From the NCBI GenBank assembly GCA_016718605.1, contig JADKCY010000031.1, positions 1-13,764 on the forward strand: 13,764 nt of DNA, written 5' to 3'. Each line of letters opens with the position of its first letter. Position 1 is the first letter of the stretch. This document shows, in pieces, positions 1-6,752 of the stretch. The DNA comes from Lysobacterales bacterium (GTDB lineage: Bacteria > Pseudomonadota > Gammaproteobacteria > Xanthomonadales > Xanthomonadaceae). The notes beneath the pieces are model-generated. The model did not search any database. It was given only the letters and a program-made list of their open reading frames with translations, and had not been told where the DNA came from. The translations under genes and the position numbers were made by a program.

Positions 1-1
1 C

Positions 2-202
2 TGCAGGGCAGCAAGTGTTGAAGATCAGAAGCTAACCAAGAAGACCATTCGCCTCCGCATCGCAGACGAGCCGGCACCGACCCACGAGTTTGAGTTCGTA
101 GGCAGATCGCTACCGCGTCGACACCCGCCACCGTTGACGCTCTGCGCGTTCACGGCGTCGATGACTGGCGCCATGGTTGCGGTCGCAGGTGGCGCCTTTT
201 AA
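2..202 (+). CDS. Possible 3' end of an unrecognised gene (partial, runs off window start)
   Basis: Frame 2 is open from the first bases of the window to a TAA at 200-202, about 66 codons, with no start inside. The part read as KKTIRLRIADEPAPTHEFEF (about 38-97) looks like real protein, with acidic and hydrophobic residues alternating as in a beta-rich domain. From about 100 to 160 the reading becomes proline- and arginine-rich. A more natural reading (TVDALRVHGVDDWRHG) then appears in frame 1 from about 130. An indel near 100-130 is therefore possible, as in the neighbouring genes. I do not recognise the family. It would converge on the minus-strand ORF at 272-466. It could also be chance open frame in GC-rich DNA. 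Confidence 0.25.
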   Translation, partial: CRAASVEDQKLTKKTIRLRIADEPAPTHEFEFVGRSLPRRHPPPLTLCAFTASMTGAMVAVAGGAF

Positions 203-271
203 GATGAGCGTTTGGCTCTGGCGTGGCGACGCGGTCCCCCACTCGCACGGGTGTTCTGGGCGAGCCGCGCC

Positions 272-466
272 TCAGCACCATCCGTGCCTGCCCCATCCGC
301 CAAGCGCATCACCAACCAGACCGCATGCCGACGTCACCACCAGCGGGGCGGAGTGGTTGGCAATGGCTCGCCCGTAGGCAGCTCGCCCGGCTTCGGTAGC
401 CAGTTGCGGGATCTGCAGTTCGGCAGTCTGCATCGCGCCTTCGTTGAGCGTGGTAACTCGACCCAT
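272..466 (-). CDS. Small hypothetical protein (64 aa)
   Basis: This minus-strand ORF starts at an ATG (complement 466-464), reads MGRVTTLNEGAMQTAELQIP and then QLATEAGRAAYGRAIA, and stops at 272-274. An AGGA Shine-Dalgarno-like sequence (complement of 476-479) lies nine bases upstream of the start. Codon choice (CTG, GCC, ACC, GTG) is typical of a real GC-rich gene up to about residue 45, then turns glycine- and tryptophan-rich, so the C-terminus may be altered by an indel. The 'EAGRAAY-RA' segment resembles short helix-plus-strand proteins common on plasmids, but I cannot name a family. It is transcribed away from the AcrVA2-like gene, leaving about 130 bp between them for promoters. An in-frame ATG at 511 would give a 79-residue form. 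Confidence 0.35.
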   Translation of the reverse strand: MGRVTTLNEGAMQTAELQIPQLATEAGRAAYGRAIANHSAPLVVTSACGLVGDALGGWGRHGWC

Positions 467-561
467 GGGGTACCATCCTGAGCCAAACGATTTCCGACCA
501 TTCCACTCCATGCCGCACGGGTTTCAGTCGCCGTGAGGACTGAGCGCGTCGAGCGGGCATT

Positions 562-577
562 GGAGGAATGTTCCTCC
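562..577. promoter_or_regulatory. Dyad-symmetric site upstream of the AcrVA2-like gene
   Basis: The sequence GGAGGAATGTTCCTCC is a near-perfect 16-base palindrome: seven of eight positions match in each half. It lies 20 bases before the ATG at 598 and contains the only purine-rich GGAGG in the leader. It could be an operator for a repressor, or a small RNA hairpin that hides a ribosome binding site. Anti-CRISPR genes are often controlled by repressors binding inverted repeats, but no such regulator (aca-type) is recognisable here. Function is inferred. Confidence 0.3.
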
Positions 578-597
578 GTTCAAGAGCAACCAAAATC

Positions 598-1590
598 ATG
601 AGCCAAGAGCCAAGACCACGCCAGCACCTGATTGCCGCTGCGAAGCTCTATCCCGGCGCGTGGCGCACGTATGACGCGTTCCGTGCTGATCGCGGAAAGG
701 ATCCGCGGACTGGCCAGAATGGTGCTTTGCGCCGATGGCCACATCGTACGCGATCGTCAGCAATGGCAATGGGCGCCTGACGCCCGCGATCGTTGGTGAT
801 GTCGGTCGCCTCGCCGCCCTTGCTGCATGGCGCACCACGCAGGGAATCTATCGGTTTGATCCCGAACTCTATGCGGCCTTGATCAATACGCCGCTGACCT
901 CCGAACTGCCGGTCGAGGTGCTCTTTCGATTGCCCGAATGGTGCGTGTACATCGAAACCCCTGGCATGACGTGGGGCGCGTCCACGTTGTACGGATTCTT
1001 CGCTCATCTCGAGAGCGACGCCAACAGTGGGCAGGTCGAATTGCGGTTGCTGATCGATAGCGCGGATGCGCTCTTGCCGATTCCCTTGCATGTCGGCAAA
1101 TGGTCGTTGGCGGAGGCCGCAAGCAAGGCCATCGCGCAGGGGCAGGTGCAGGGCAAGGCCGTTGGGCTGTCGATTGACGCGGCGGTCGACGCGGAGATTG
1201 TCGAGTCACCCTCCCCGTTGGTCAGTCTGTTGTTGTACCTGTGCGCCGAAGATCCTGAGATTGGGGATGGCACCCGCCGGCGAAGATCCCGGAACCTACC
1301 AAGACCAAAGCGGGATGGCGTGGTTTCCTCCGGACGCACCCAGCACCTGGGAGGTGGGCGTGCGACTCCAGCGCAGCGTTGCGCAGAGCGCGGGAGGTCC
1401 GATGAGGCAAGTTGTCACGATTCGGGGTCGAAGGGGTAACGTGGACGCCCGAGAGCACATCCGCCGTGCCCATTGGCACCTTTTCCGTTTCGGCACCGGA
1501 AGGTCCGAGCGGCGCCTCGTGGCTGCCGCGCTACCAATCAACGTGGACGATCTGAACGAGGCCCGTGGTGATCCCAACAAGGCTCACTGA
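598..1590 (+). pseudogene. AcrVA2-family anti-CRISPR-like protein, interrupted by several frameshifts
   Basis: The reconstructed product (about 330 aa) closely matches my knowledge of proteins annotated as AcrVA2 family. AcrVA2 was described as an inhibitor of Cas12a production; relatives are widespread on plasmids and phages, often in hosts without Cas12a. Translation starts in frame 1 at ATG 598 (MSQEPRPRQHLIAAAKLYPG). A one-base loss near 703 moves it to frame 3 (DWPEWCFAP, VEVLFRLPEWCVYIETPGM, YGFFAHLESDANSG, LVSLLLYLCAEDPEIGDG). Near 1275 it moves to frame 2 (IPEPTKTKAGWR) and at about 1320 to frame 1 (WFPPDAPSTWEVGVRL). Two more compensating shifts are likely near 1375-1420 and 1515. 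It ends HIRRAHWH, then LPINVDDL, with TGA at 1588-1590. The hallmark segments appear in the expected order. All the damage seen is indels, so this may be a real intact gene with sequence errors, or a very recent pseudogene. Family assignment is secure; activity is unknown. Confidence 0.85.
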
Positions 1591-1614
1591 GTGTCAGCTA
1601 GAGTTGCGTACGCC

Positions 1615-1965
1615 ATGAGCAGCGGCAATGCTCAACGGCATGACTATTCGCGATCAGCGTCTCGACGCACGCCCACCGAACCAGGACTTGGCTGGACGCG
1701 CTGCTGCGCAGCTACAGCGGCTGTTGAGCCACCTCTTGGCTGGGGAGGTCTCCTACATTGATCTGGATCCGACCTCCGACCGGCCGACAGCAGAAGTCAG
1801 GCTGATGAGAGTCGACGGCCGCTGGATCTGGGGTCGGATTGATGCGTTGGGGCGATGCGCGATGAGCGATTTCATCGCGAGCTGTCGCTTCAGATGACAC
1901 CGGGGCAGCGTGGCACGCGCCCGCTTTCCCCACAGTGCGACGATGTCTTGGGCGGCAATACCTGA
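1615..1965 (+). CDS. Small hypothetical protein, probably frameshifted
   Basis: The most convincing part lies in frame 2 from ATG 1628 to a stop at 1897 (89 aa). It reads LAGRAAAQLQRLLSHLLAGE, then VSYIDLDP, then AEVRLMRVDGRWIWGRIDAL: a predicted helix followed by beta strands, soluble, with no signal peptide. The first residues read equally well in frame 1 from ATG 1615 (MSSGNAQRHDYSRSASRR). The end reads better in frame 1 from about 1855 (MRDERFHRELSLQMTPGQRG) to a TGA at 1963-1965. Two compensating indels near 1670 and 1850 would join these into one protein of about 115 aa. It follows the AcrVA2-like gene by about 25 bases in the same direction and overlaps the next ORF, which suggests one operon. 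I do not recognise the family. Confidence 0.4.
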
Positions 1966-2175
1966 CGTCTCCAAAAGCCTACTCAGGGCAATGGTGCGCT
2001 ATGTCGCTGCCAATGCGCAGCAACCCATCGGCAGCGCTGAACTCCGGGCCGCGTGGATCCGCCTGTGCCAGCAGAGAGACGAGCCGCGCCTGCAGCGTCA
2101 CGAAACGGGGTCGCCGAGCGCGCAGGTGGTGGCAACTCTACTTCAGGGCGACTGTCGGCGAAGATTGCCGTATGA
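1943..2175 (+). CDS. Small hypothetical protein, C-terminus uncertain
   Basis: ATG 1943 in frame 2 opens a protein-like segment, AIPDVSKSLLRAMVRYVAAN then AELRAAWIRL, which looks like a compact helical domain. It overlaps the likely end of the previous gene by about 23 bases. Frame 2 itself runs to 2242. A frame-1 reading (AERRAAPAASRNGVAERAGG) instead ends in a TGA at 2173-2175, overlapping the next gene's ATG at 2172 as ATGA, a classic translational-coupling junction. A one-base loss near 2075 would connect the two. A third possibility is that frame 3 (RRARRWWQLYFRATVGEDC) is coding and fused to the next gene. The start is reasonable, the end is a judgement, and the family is unrecognised. 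Confidence 0.3.
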
Positions 2176-2810
2176 CCATCACGCCCCTTCCAGAATCCTT
2201 CCGGGACCGATTCTCAGTTCTTTTTCACCTCACCTCCTTTGAGTCCGCCGTGCGGATACTGAGAGCACGCTCCATTTTCGGAAAAGACACGGAGAAACAA
2301 GCGAACTTCAGCGTCGGGAAACCCCGGCCGGATCTTGCTCGAAACGCCGAAGTGCTACTGCAGTTCGATTTCCGTGGCCAGCACGCCGCGTTCTTTGGCG
2401 TTCCTTTCGGTCGCGGCGTTCTGGCATGTCCCGGTCTTGAGCCACCCATCGCGTTTCATATATTCCCTGGTGAGCCACCGATCGGCTGGCCGAACTGCCA
2501 CATTGAGCTGCTCAGTTACTGGCAAACCAATTTGTACCCTGGTACGAGTGGATTGTTTCTCCGGGATGCGCAACTTCTCAGAAGCCCACCGAGTCCACCA
2601 AAACATACGATCTGGCGTTGGCCTTGGAAGACGCGGGAAGACAGGGATCGCGCCACCGATCTTCGCAACCATGCGACGCAACACAGAATCCTCGACCGCC
2701 TCCGTGAGCGAGCCAGAGGCAAGAATTTTCGGTGCCTTGAGCCGATTGCTCAGCACATCACCCTTTGGTACGAATGCAAAGCGAGTAGGCCTTTTGCGCA
2801 ACGAATATGA
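2172..2810 (+). CDS. Unrecognised protein, possibly ADP-ribosyltransferase-like (212 aa)
   Basis: The start is taken at ATG 2172, where the reading becomes ordinary protein (MTITPLPESFRDRFSVLFHL). The same frame is open upstream to about 1935. Residues 16-36 follow the pattern 'LFHLTSFESAVRILRARSI', a hydrophobic strand with His-Leu-Thr-Ser and then a helix. This pattern opens several small ADP-ribosyltransferase-like families such as DarT-type proteins. Residues 62-130 (VLLQFDFRG, PPIAFHIFP, CHIELLSYW, LYPGTSGLFL) look like a beta-rich core. No catalytic glutamate can be assigned. From about 2579 to 2650, frame 2 reads more naturally (KPTESTKTYDLALALEDAG) than frame 3, so two compensating indels may lie there. 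It ends at TGA 2808-2810, seven bases before the next ATG. The enzymatic idea is weak; the gene is likely real. Confidence 0.55.
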   Translation: MTITPLPESFRDRFSVLFHLTSFESAVRILRARSIFGKDTEKQANFSVGKPRPDLARNAEVLLQFDFRGQHAAFFGVPFGRGVLACPGLEPPIAFHIFPGEPPIGWPNCHIELLSYWQTNLYPGTSGLFLRDAQLLRSPPSPPKHTIWRWPWKTREDRDRATDLRNHATQHRILDRLRERARGKNFRCLEPIAQHITLWYECKASRPFAQRI

Positions 2811-2817
2811 GGGCGAC

Positions 2818-3084
2818 ATGTTTGATGAGGACATCATGGGACGCACCGGATACGGCATTGCGGCGCTGCGAAAGATGGGCTCGGTGCCAGCGAATTTTCG
2901 GATCTTCGCTGCGGGCTGGATTGGTAAGAAGCCGGAAGACTTCAAGGAAATGCGCGTAACTGGAGCGGAGTTTCGTGCAGCGACCCGGGGCAAGTATGCC
3001 GGTCGACTATGTGTGCGGGTTCCGCATACCAAGCGCCATGTCATCGTGACACGGGAAGAGATTCTCGCGGCAGAGCCAGAATAA
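2818..3084 (+). CDS. Small conserved-looking hypothetical protein (88 aa)
   Basis: ATG 2818 is preceded by GAGGG at 2809-2813. The product begins MFDEDIMGRTGYGIAALRKM, continues FRIFAAGWIGKKPEDFKEMR, then VTGAEFRAA and HTKRHVIVTREEI. It is small, soluble and mixed alpha/beta, and the closing lysine/arginine-rich strands could bind nucleic acid. Similar short proteins with an 'MRVTGAEFR ... VTREE' ending are familiar to me as hypothetical plasmid proteins without known function. The frame is open upstream to 2335, so a longer form starting at ATG 2671 is possible. I prefer 2818 because it follows the stop of the previous gene and has a ribosome binding site. It lies about 120 bases before rdgC in the same direction. 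Confidence 0.6.
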   Translation: MFDEDIMGRTGYGIAALRKMGSVPANFRIFAAGWIGKKPEDFKEMRVTGAEFRAATRGKYAGRLCVRVPHTKRHVIVTREEILAAEPE

Positions 3085-3191
3085 AGCCTCGGCAAGTTGC
3101 GCAGCACAGAACCCCCCGGTAGATCGATCAGTGTGATGTTTCAGCCACAGGCCACGCCTGTTGCGCCTGAGCGCACGCCCGATCAATCACC

Positions 3192-3196
3192 AAGGA
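3192..3196 (+). promoter_or_regulatory. Ribosome binding site of rdgC
   Basis: AAGGA lies six bases before ATG 3203 and decides the start. The frame is open further upstream to 3161, but beginning at 3203 gives the normal RdgC N-terminus (MQLFRNVVLFRF) and a product of exactly the family's usual length. Confidence 0.6.
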
Positions 3197-3202
3197 CTGT
3201 GC

Positions 3203-4114
3203 ATGCAACTGTTTCGCAATGTGGTGCTGTTTCGCTTCCCACTCTCCGCTCTGGCGGAGATCGAGGCCATTGAATCCCAGCTGGAGACGCAAGCCCTTCG
3301 GCCGCTGGGGGCCATGGAGATGTCCACGCGCGGATTTGTCTCGCCGTTTGGTCGCGGCGAGAGCCAGTCCGCCCATCGGGTTGGTCGGGCTGTACTGGTT
3401 ACGCTCGGCGGCGAGGACAAGATCCTTCCAGCAGCGGTCGTCAATGAAGAACTCGCGAACAAGCTCGACAGAATCCGGGAAGAAGAAGGCCGTGTACCAG
3501 GCGGGCGAGAACGCAAACGGATCAAAGACGAGGTGCTGATCGATCTGTTGCCGCGCGCCTTTACGCGTCCAACGCGAACAAGCGCCTACCTGGATCTCGA
3601 TCTTGCCTGGTGCGTGATCGATACGGCGAGCCGAAAGGCAGCGGAGACCGTGATCAGTGTGATCCGCGAAGCCATAGGGTCATTTCCTGCCGTGCCGGCC
3701 AATGCCGAAGGTGCACCGCGGGCACTGCTGACGTCCTGGATTGCCGGCGAAGCGCTCCCAGAAGGATTTGCGCTGGGCGACGAATGTGAGCTGATTGATC
3801 CCGTGGACGGCGGGGCGGTGATCAAGTGTCGCCGACAGGATCTTGAGACGGACGAAATTCGGGAGCATCTGAAGACCGGCAAGCAAGCCATCCGGGTCTC
3901 TTTGGTCTTTGACGATCGGCTGAGTTTTGTCATGGGCGATGACCTGGTCATCCGCAAGCTCAAATTCACCGAGATCGTCACCGAAAGCCTTGAGCAAGGA
4001 CAGCACGAATCTCTCCGAGAAGAGGCGGACGCCGTGTTTGCGCTGATGAGCGCCGAGCTGCGCGTCCTGCTTCGACGGCTGGAAGAGGTGTTCGCGTTGA
4101 GCAAGGTCGAGTGA
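3203..4114 (+). CDS. rdgC: Recombination-associated protein RdgC
   Basis: The product is 303 aa, the same length as Escherichia coli RdgC, and aligns with it by memory along its length. The N-terminus is MQLFRNVVLFRF (E. coli: MLWFKNLMVYRL). Residues 70-76 are GEDKILP (EEKILP) and 106-119 are RIKDEVLIDLLPRA (SLKDEVLHSLLPRA). Residues 159-166 are GSFPAVPA (GSLPVVPL) and 243-255 are VMGDDLVIRKLKF. RdgC forms a ring-like dimer on duplex DNA and restrains RecA-driven strand exchange in the cytoplasm. Chromosomal copies exist, but rdgC is also common on plasmids and phages, where it is thought to shape recombination of incoming DNA. Here it sits after small plasmid-like genes and 50 bases before an HNH gene, likely co-transcribed. 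The gene is intact, with no frameshift. Confidence 0.95.
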   Translation: MQLFRNVVLFRFPLSALAEIEAIESQLETQALRPLGAMEMSTRGFVSPFGRGESQSAHRVGRAVLVTLGGEDKILPAAVVNEELANKLDRIREEEGRVPGGRERKRIKDEVLIDLLPRAFTRPTRTSAYLDLDLAWCVIDTASRKAAETVISVIREAIGSFPAVPANAEGAPRALLTSWIAGEALPEGFALGDECELIDPVDGGAVIKCRRQDLETDEIREHLKTGKQAIRVSLVFDDRLSFVMGDDLVIRKLKFTEIVTESLEQGQHESLREEADAVFALMSAELRVLLRRLEEVFALSKVE

Positions 4115-4164
4115 GCGGGTGGCGACAGATATCCTTGGCGCTGCCATCGCCATGAGAAGCCCAG

Positions 4165-5142
4165 ATGACCACGCTTGAAGCGCTTCGTCCGACCGAAAAA
4201 CTGCCGGTCTACCGTGTACTCGAGTTGCTCAATTTCGACCTGACGGCTTGGGAACGCGATCAGCAGGGAAACCCCATCGATAACCCGGCCATCAACGGCC
4301 GGGCGTATCCATGGTCGTTCCACGATAAGGTGAGTGGGCAGGATGTCTTCATGCTATGGCACGCGGAAATGGAAGATCGTGATGGGCAGATCGTGTATCG
4401 CCAAGGCTGGGACGAATTCCTTCGTGAGCTGGATGAATCGCGGCCTCAAACTGCGGCCCGAGCGGATGCGTTCCTCAAGCACATTTCAAACCTGAAGAAA
4501 AACGCGGTGGTCCGCGTCAGTATTGTTGAGGGTAGCCGGGCAAAGGCGACGGATACGCAGGCCTCGAAAGTGGCGCGACGTGTTCTGGACAGCGAGCCTT
4601 GGCATCTGTCCTTCTGGGACCCGTTGAGCAATACCTTCGAGTTCACGCGCGGCCTGCCAAGGGCGGCGGAGAGCACGCCGAACGATGTGCCACCGGCCGA
4701 CGAACCGGATCTGTCGCTTCTAGCGGATATCCAAGCGATTCACGGGAGCGATGGCAGCCAGACGGAAAAGGAGCGGCTGGTTGCCGCGCGACTGGGGCAG
4801 GGCAGATTCCGAAGCGAGGTGCTGGCGCGCTGGGGGCATCGCTGCGCGGTGTCCGGCGCGACGACGCTGCAAGTCATTCGTGCCTCGCACTGCCAGCCAT
4901 GGCGAGTCGGAACAAACGCGCAGCGCCTCGACCCCGCCAACGGACTGCCCCTGGTGGCGACCCTGGACGCACTCTTCGATGTGGGCCTGATCACGTTCGG
5001 TGAGGACGGCAGGGTGCGTGCAAGCCCACACCTCGCCGACACTGCCATCCCGGTGGAGGGACTGCGTCTCCGACGCCCACTTGACGCCGAAGAAGCGGTC
5101 TACATGGACTTCCATCGGAAAGAGATCTTCAAGGCAGAATAG
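4165..5142 (+). CDS. HNH endonuclease-domain protein (325 aa)
   Basis: The C-terminal part (about residues 208-285) is an HNH_2-type nuclease domain. It has GRFRSEVLARWGHRCAVSG with Cys227, the metal-site strand ASHCQPW (241-246), then NGLPL (259-263) and LDALFDVGLITF (268-279). HNH domains of this group cut DNA with a single metal ion. The N-terminal 165 residues (YRVLELLNF, YPWSFHDKV, MLWHAEMED, LKKNAVVRVSIVEG) form a separate domain I do not recognise; it might recognise DNA or bind a partner. Residues 166-200 look like a linker. ATG 4165 begins MTTLEALRPTEKLPVYRVLE. The gene is intact and follows rdgC by 50 bases, so the two are probably expressed together. A restriction-like nuclease for modified or foreign DNA, or a plasmid-processing nuclease, are both possible. 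Confidence 0.88.
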   Translation: MTTLEALRPTEKLPVYRVLELLNFDLTAWERDQQGNPIDNPAINGRAYPWSFHDKVSGQDVFMLWHAEMEDRDGQIVYRQGWDEFLRELDESRPQTAARADAFLKHISNLKKNAVVRVSIVEGSRAKATDTQASKVARRVLDSEPWHLSFWDPLSNTFEFTRGLPRAAESTPNDVPPADEPDLSLLADIQAIHGSDGSQTEKERLVAARLGQGRFRSEVLARWGHRCAVSGATTLQVIRASHCQPWRVGTNAQRLDPANGLPLVATLDALFDVGLITFGEDGRVRASPHLADTAIPVEGLRLRRPLDAEEAVYMDFHRKEIFKAE

Positions 5143-5160
5143 GGCCCCGGTTGCAGGTGT

Positions 5161-5970
5161 TCACAGGGGCTCATGCCAGGTATCGCAGCGCGTGCGGGCA
5201 ACAAACGATGCGCTGGGGTGCTGATCGATGGCGAGGATGGCGGTGGCCGGAATCGCCTTTTGAACATAGCCCTCGACGTCGGCGAACGGTCGCGCTACGT
5301 CGGCGCCTGCAGCGTGAAGGTCCACCAAACAAAGACACTTCAGGATGGCTTCCTGAGCCAGGGGTTGTAGATCGGAAATGGGCACCCACGCATCAATGAT
5401 TGATGGGTGTCCAATACGGCGTAGCACCGCGGAGATTTCCGTGCCGCGCTCATGCGCCCAGTAAACCGCTTCACCGCCCCAATAGCGAAATAGCCGCTCG
5501 GTTGCATGTTCGTCTGGCAGCGCCGGCGAAAAGCCAAACCAGATCTGGCCTTGCCGGCGCGGGTCGCTGGCGCGGTGCGTGGTGCTGAGGCGATCAGCCA
5601 CATCCTGCGAGAGCTCGCCCGCCGCCAATGCAGCAGCAATTCGGCGGTTCACAAGGGATTCGGAGAGCACCGCCATGCCGCTGTCGCGGATGGACTGCGC
5701 TTCCGCCTCACGCAGACGCGTGCAATGCCAGCCCTTCAGGGCGCAGTCGTGAACAGACCGAAGCAGTGCTTGAATCTCAGATTCGTAGCGGCTGGACCAA
5801 GGCGAGTCATCCTCGCACCAATCCAGAGACCACGATCGCGCATGTCCAAGCGCGGTGTGCAAGGAATCAGGCCAGTGTTCGGGTTGGTCAAACTGGATCC
5901 GGTGCATGGGCGTGGATTGGGCGAAGATGAGGTCGTCAGTATCTCCCACGTGCAACTTGCGGTGCGGCAT
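5161..5970 (-). CDS. Uncharacterised protein (269 aa)
   Basis: An intact minus-strand ORF starting MPHRKLHVGDTDDL and ending in TWHEPL, 18 bases from the end of the convergent HNH gene. Residues 80-113 (GWHCTRLREAEAQSIRDSG, then VNRRIAA) follow a recurring pattern in bacterial proteins of unknown function: 'H-C-T-R-L' followed by a helix and 'I-R-x-x-G'. It superficially recalls the first motif of ADP-ribosyltransferase-like folds. Residues 141-148 (GQIWFGFS) and 161-173 (FRYWGGEAVYWAH) are aromatic-rich core strands. There is no signal peptide or membrane segment. A start at Met22 (MHRIQFDQPEHW) is an alternative, since no good ribosome binding site precedes either. It diverges from the 166-aa gene at 6015, with 44 bases between the starts, so the two may share a regulatory region. 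Function unknown. Confidence 0.75.
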   Translation of the reverse strand: MPHRKLHVGDTDDLIFAQSTPMHRIQFDQPEHWPDSLHTALGHARSWSLDWCEDDSPWSSRYESEIQALLRSVHDCALKGWHCTRLREAEAQSIRDSGMAVLSESLVNRRIAAALAAGELSQDVADRLSTTHRASDPRRQGQIWFGFSPALPDEHATERLFRYWGGEAVYWAHERGTEISAVLRRIGHPSIIDAWVPISDLQPLAQEAILKCLCLVDLHAAGADVARPFADVEGYVQKAIPATAILAIDQHPSASFVARTRCDTWHEPL

Positions 5971-6014
5971 CGATGTGATGTCATGGACGCATCGTGCACG
6001 GCAGAGGAATCATC

Positions 6015-6515
6015 ATGCGGCTGAGTCAAGTGTTGGCCAACCCTTCAGGGGCGTTCATTCTCGACAGCGAGAATCGGAAAGTGATCGCGGTTCTCGGATC
6101 AAATGCCGAGATTCACAAACGCATGCTGATCACGGCGGCTACCGTGCGCGATCTCAGTGCCGAGATCACCGCGATGAGCCGGGAAGAGTGGTTGAACTTC
6201 GCGCCTACGCTTCGGGAACGCCTACAAACGATCATCGGCCCATTCAATGCGTGGCGGATCTCGACCGGCTTCAAGCTCAGCGCGGAAGCATGGCAACGCA
6301 TGGGACCAATGCTGCGCGACGCGCAAGGGCGCTTGATCGGAATGATCGAAAGTATGACGCAGCCCGTCGAGGTGTTTCGACTCCTCATCGCCGCCCCGAC
6401 GCTGGTCCATGAGCTTGACCAGATCGTGCTGGAACTGGCCAAGCACAGTGAGCTCTCGCCCATGCTCATCGAAGGACTGAGAACGCGACTGCAAGCATTG
6501 CGAAGCCTGGTGTAG
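6015..6515 (+). CDS. Uncharacterised helical protein (166 aa)
   Basis: The start is taken at ATG 6015, preceded by AGAGGAA at 6004-6010. An in-frame GTG at 5994 would add seven residues but lacks such a site. The product opens MRLSQVLANPSGAFILDSEN, and from about residue 30 is almost wholly amphipathic helix (LITAATVRDLSAEITAM, LRERLQTIIGPFNAW, VHELDQIVLELAKHSEL, LIEGLRTRLQALRSL). There is no signal peptide or transmembrane stretch, so a soluble, probably oligomeric helical protein is likely. It is divergent from the minus-strand gene at 5970. I do not recognise the family. It is intact, with codon use like its neighbours. Confidence 0.75.
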   Translation: MRLSQVLANPSGAFILDSENRKVIAVLGSNAEIHKRMLITAATVRDLSAEITAMSREEWLNFAPTLRERLQTIIGPFNAWRISTGFKLSAEAWQRMGPMLRDAQGRLIGMIESMTQPVEVFRLLIAAPTLVHELDQIVLELAKHSELSPMLIEGLRTRLQALRSLV

Positions 6516-6534
6516 GCGCTTTCTGACCCGCCAA

Positions 6535-6548
6535 TAGGAATTCTCCTA
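6535..6548. promoter_or_regulatory. Inverted repeat in the 237-bp gap before the secreted-protein gene
   Basis: TAGGA and TCCTA flank a four-base centre (ATTC), giving a perfect 14-base dyad. Such TAGGA-N4-TCCTA dyads resemble the half-site spacing used by LuxR/NarL-type response regulators. It lies about 205 bases upstream of the ATG at 6753 and 20 bases past the previous stop. It could be an operator for the secreted-protein gene or a weak RNA hairpin. The rest of 6516-6752 shows no ORF with coding character, and I could not assign a convincing -35/-10 pair. Confidence 0.3.
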
Positions 6549-6752
6549 CTGTAAGTCGGTGGGACGGATGCGACAGTGGGGAGGCTCACAGGACGGCACA
6601 CCGAGCGAGGGTGTGCGCGGTCGAGCCGGGCTCAGGGGATGGGGCGCCGTATTCCTCACACCTCTCGGCACGTCCGCTAATTTGCGCCAAGCGGGCTCGC
6701 AGATGACGGTGATGAGGCAGATAACCCTTCTGCATAGTCACGGAGCAAACCC

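Noticed and set aside
2355..3107. Minus-strand ORF of 250 codons
   Set aside because: It lies opposite the 2172 and 2818 genes and has no ribosome binding site. The plus-strand readings, especially 2818-3084, look much more like protein.
3586..4323. Minus-strand ORF of 245 codons opposite rdgC and the HNH gene
   Set aside because: It is the complement of two well-supported genes; the translation is Ser/Arg-rich with no family resemblance.
5144..5170. Bidirectional terminator between the HNH gene and the minus-strand gene
   Set aside because: Only a five-base GCCCC/GGGGC stem with a 17-base loop is present, too weak to call.
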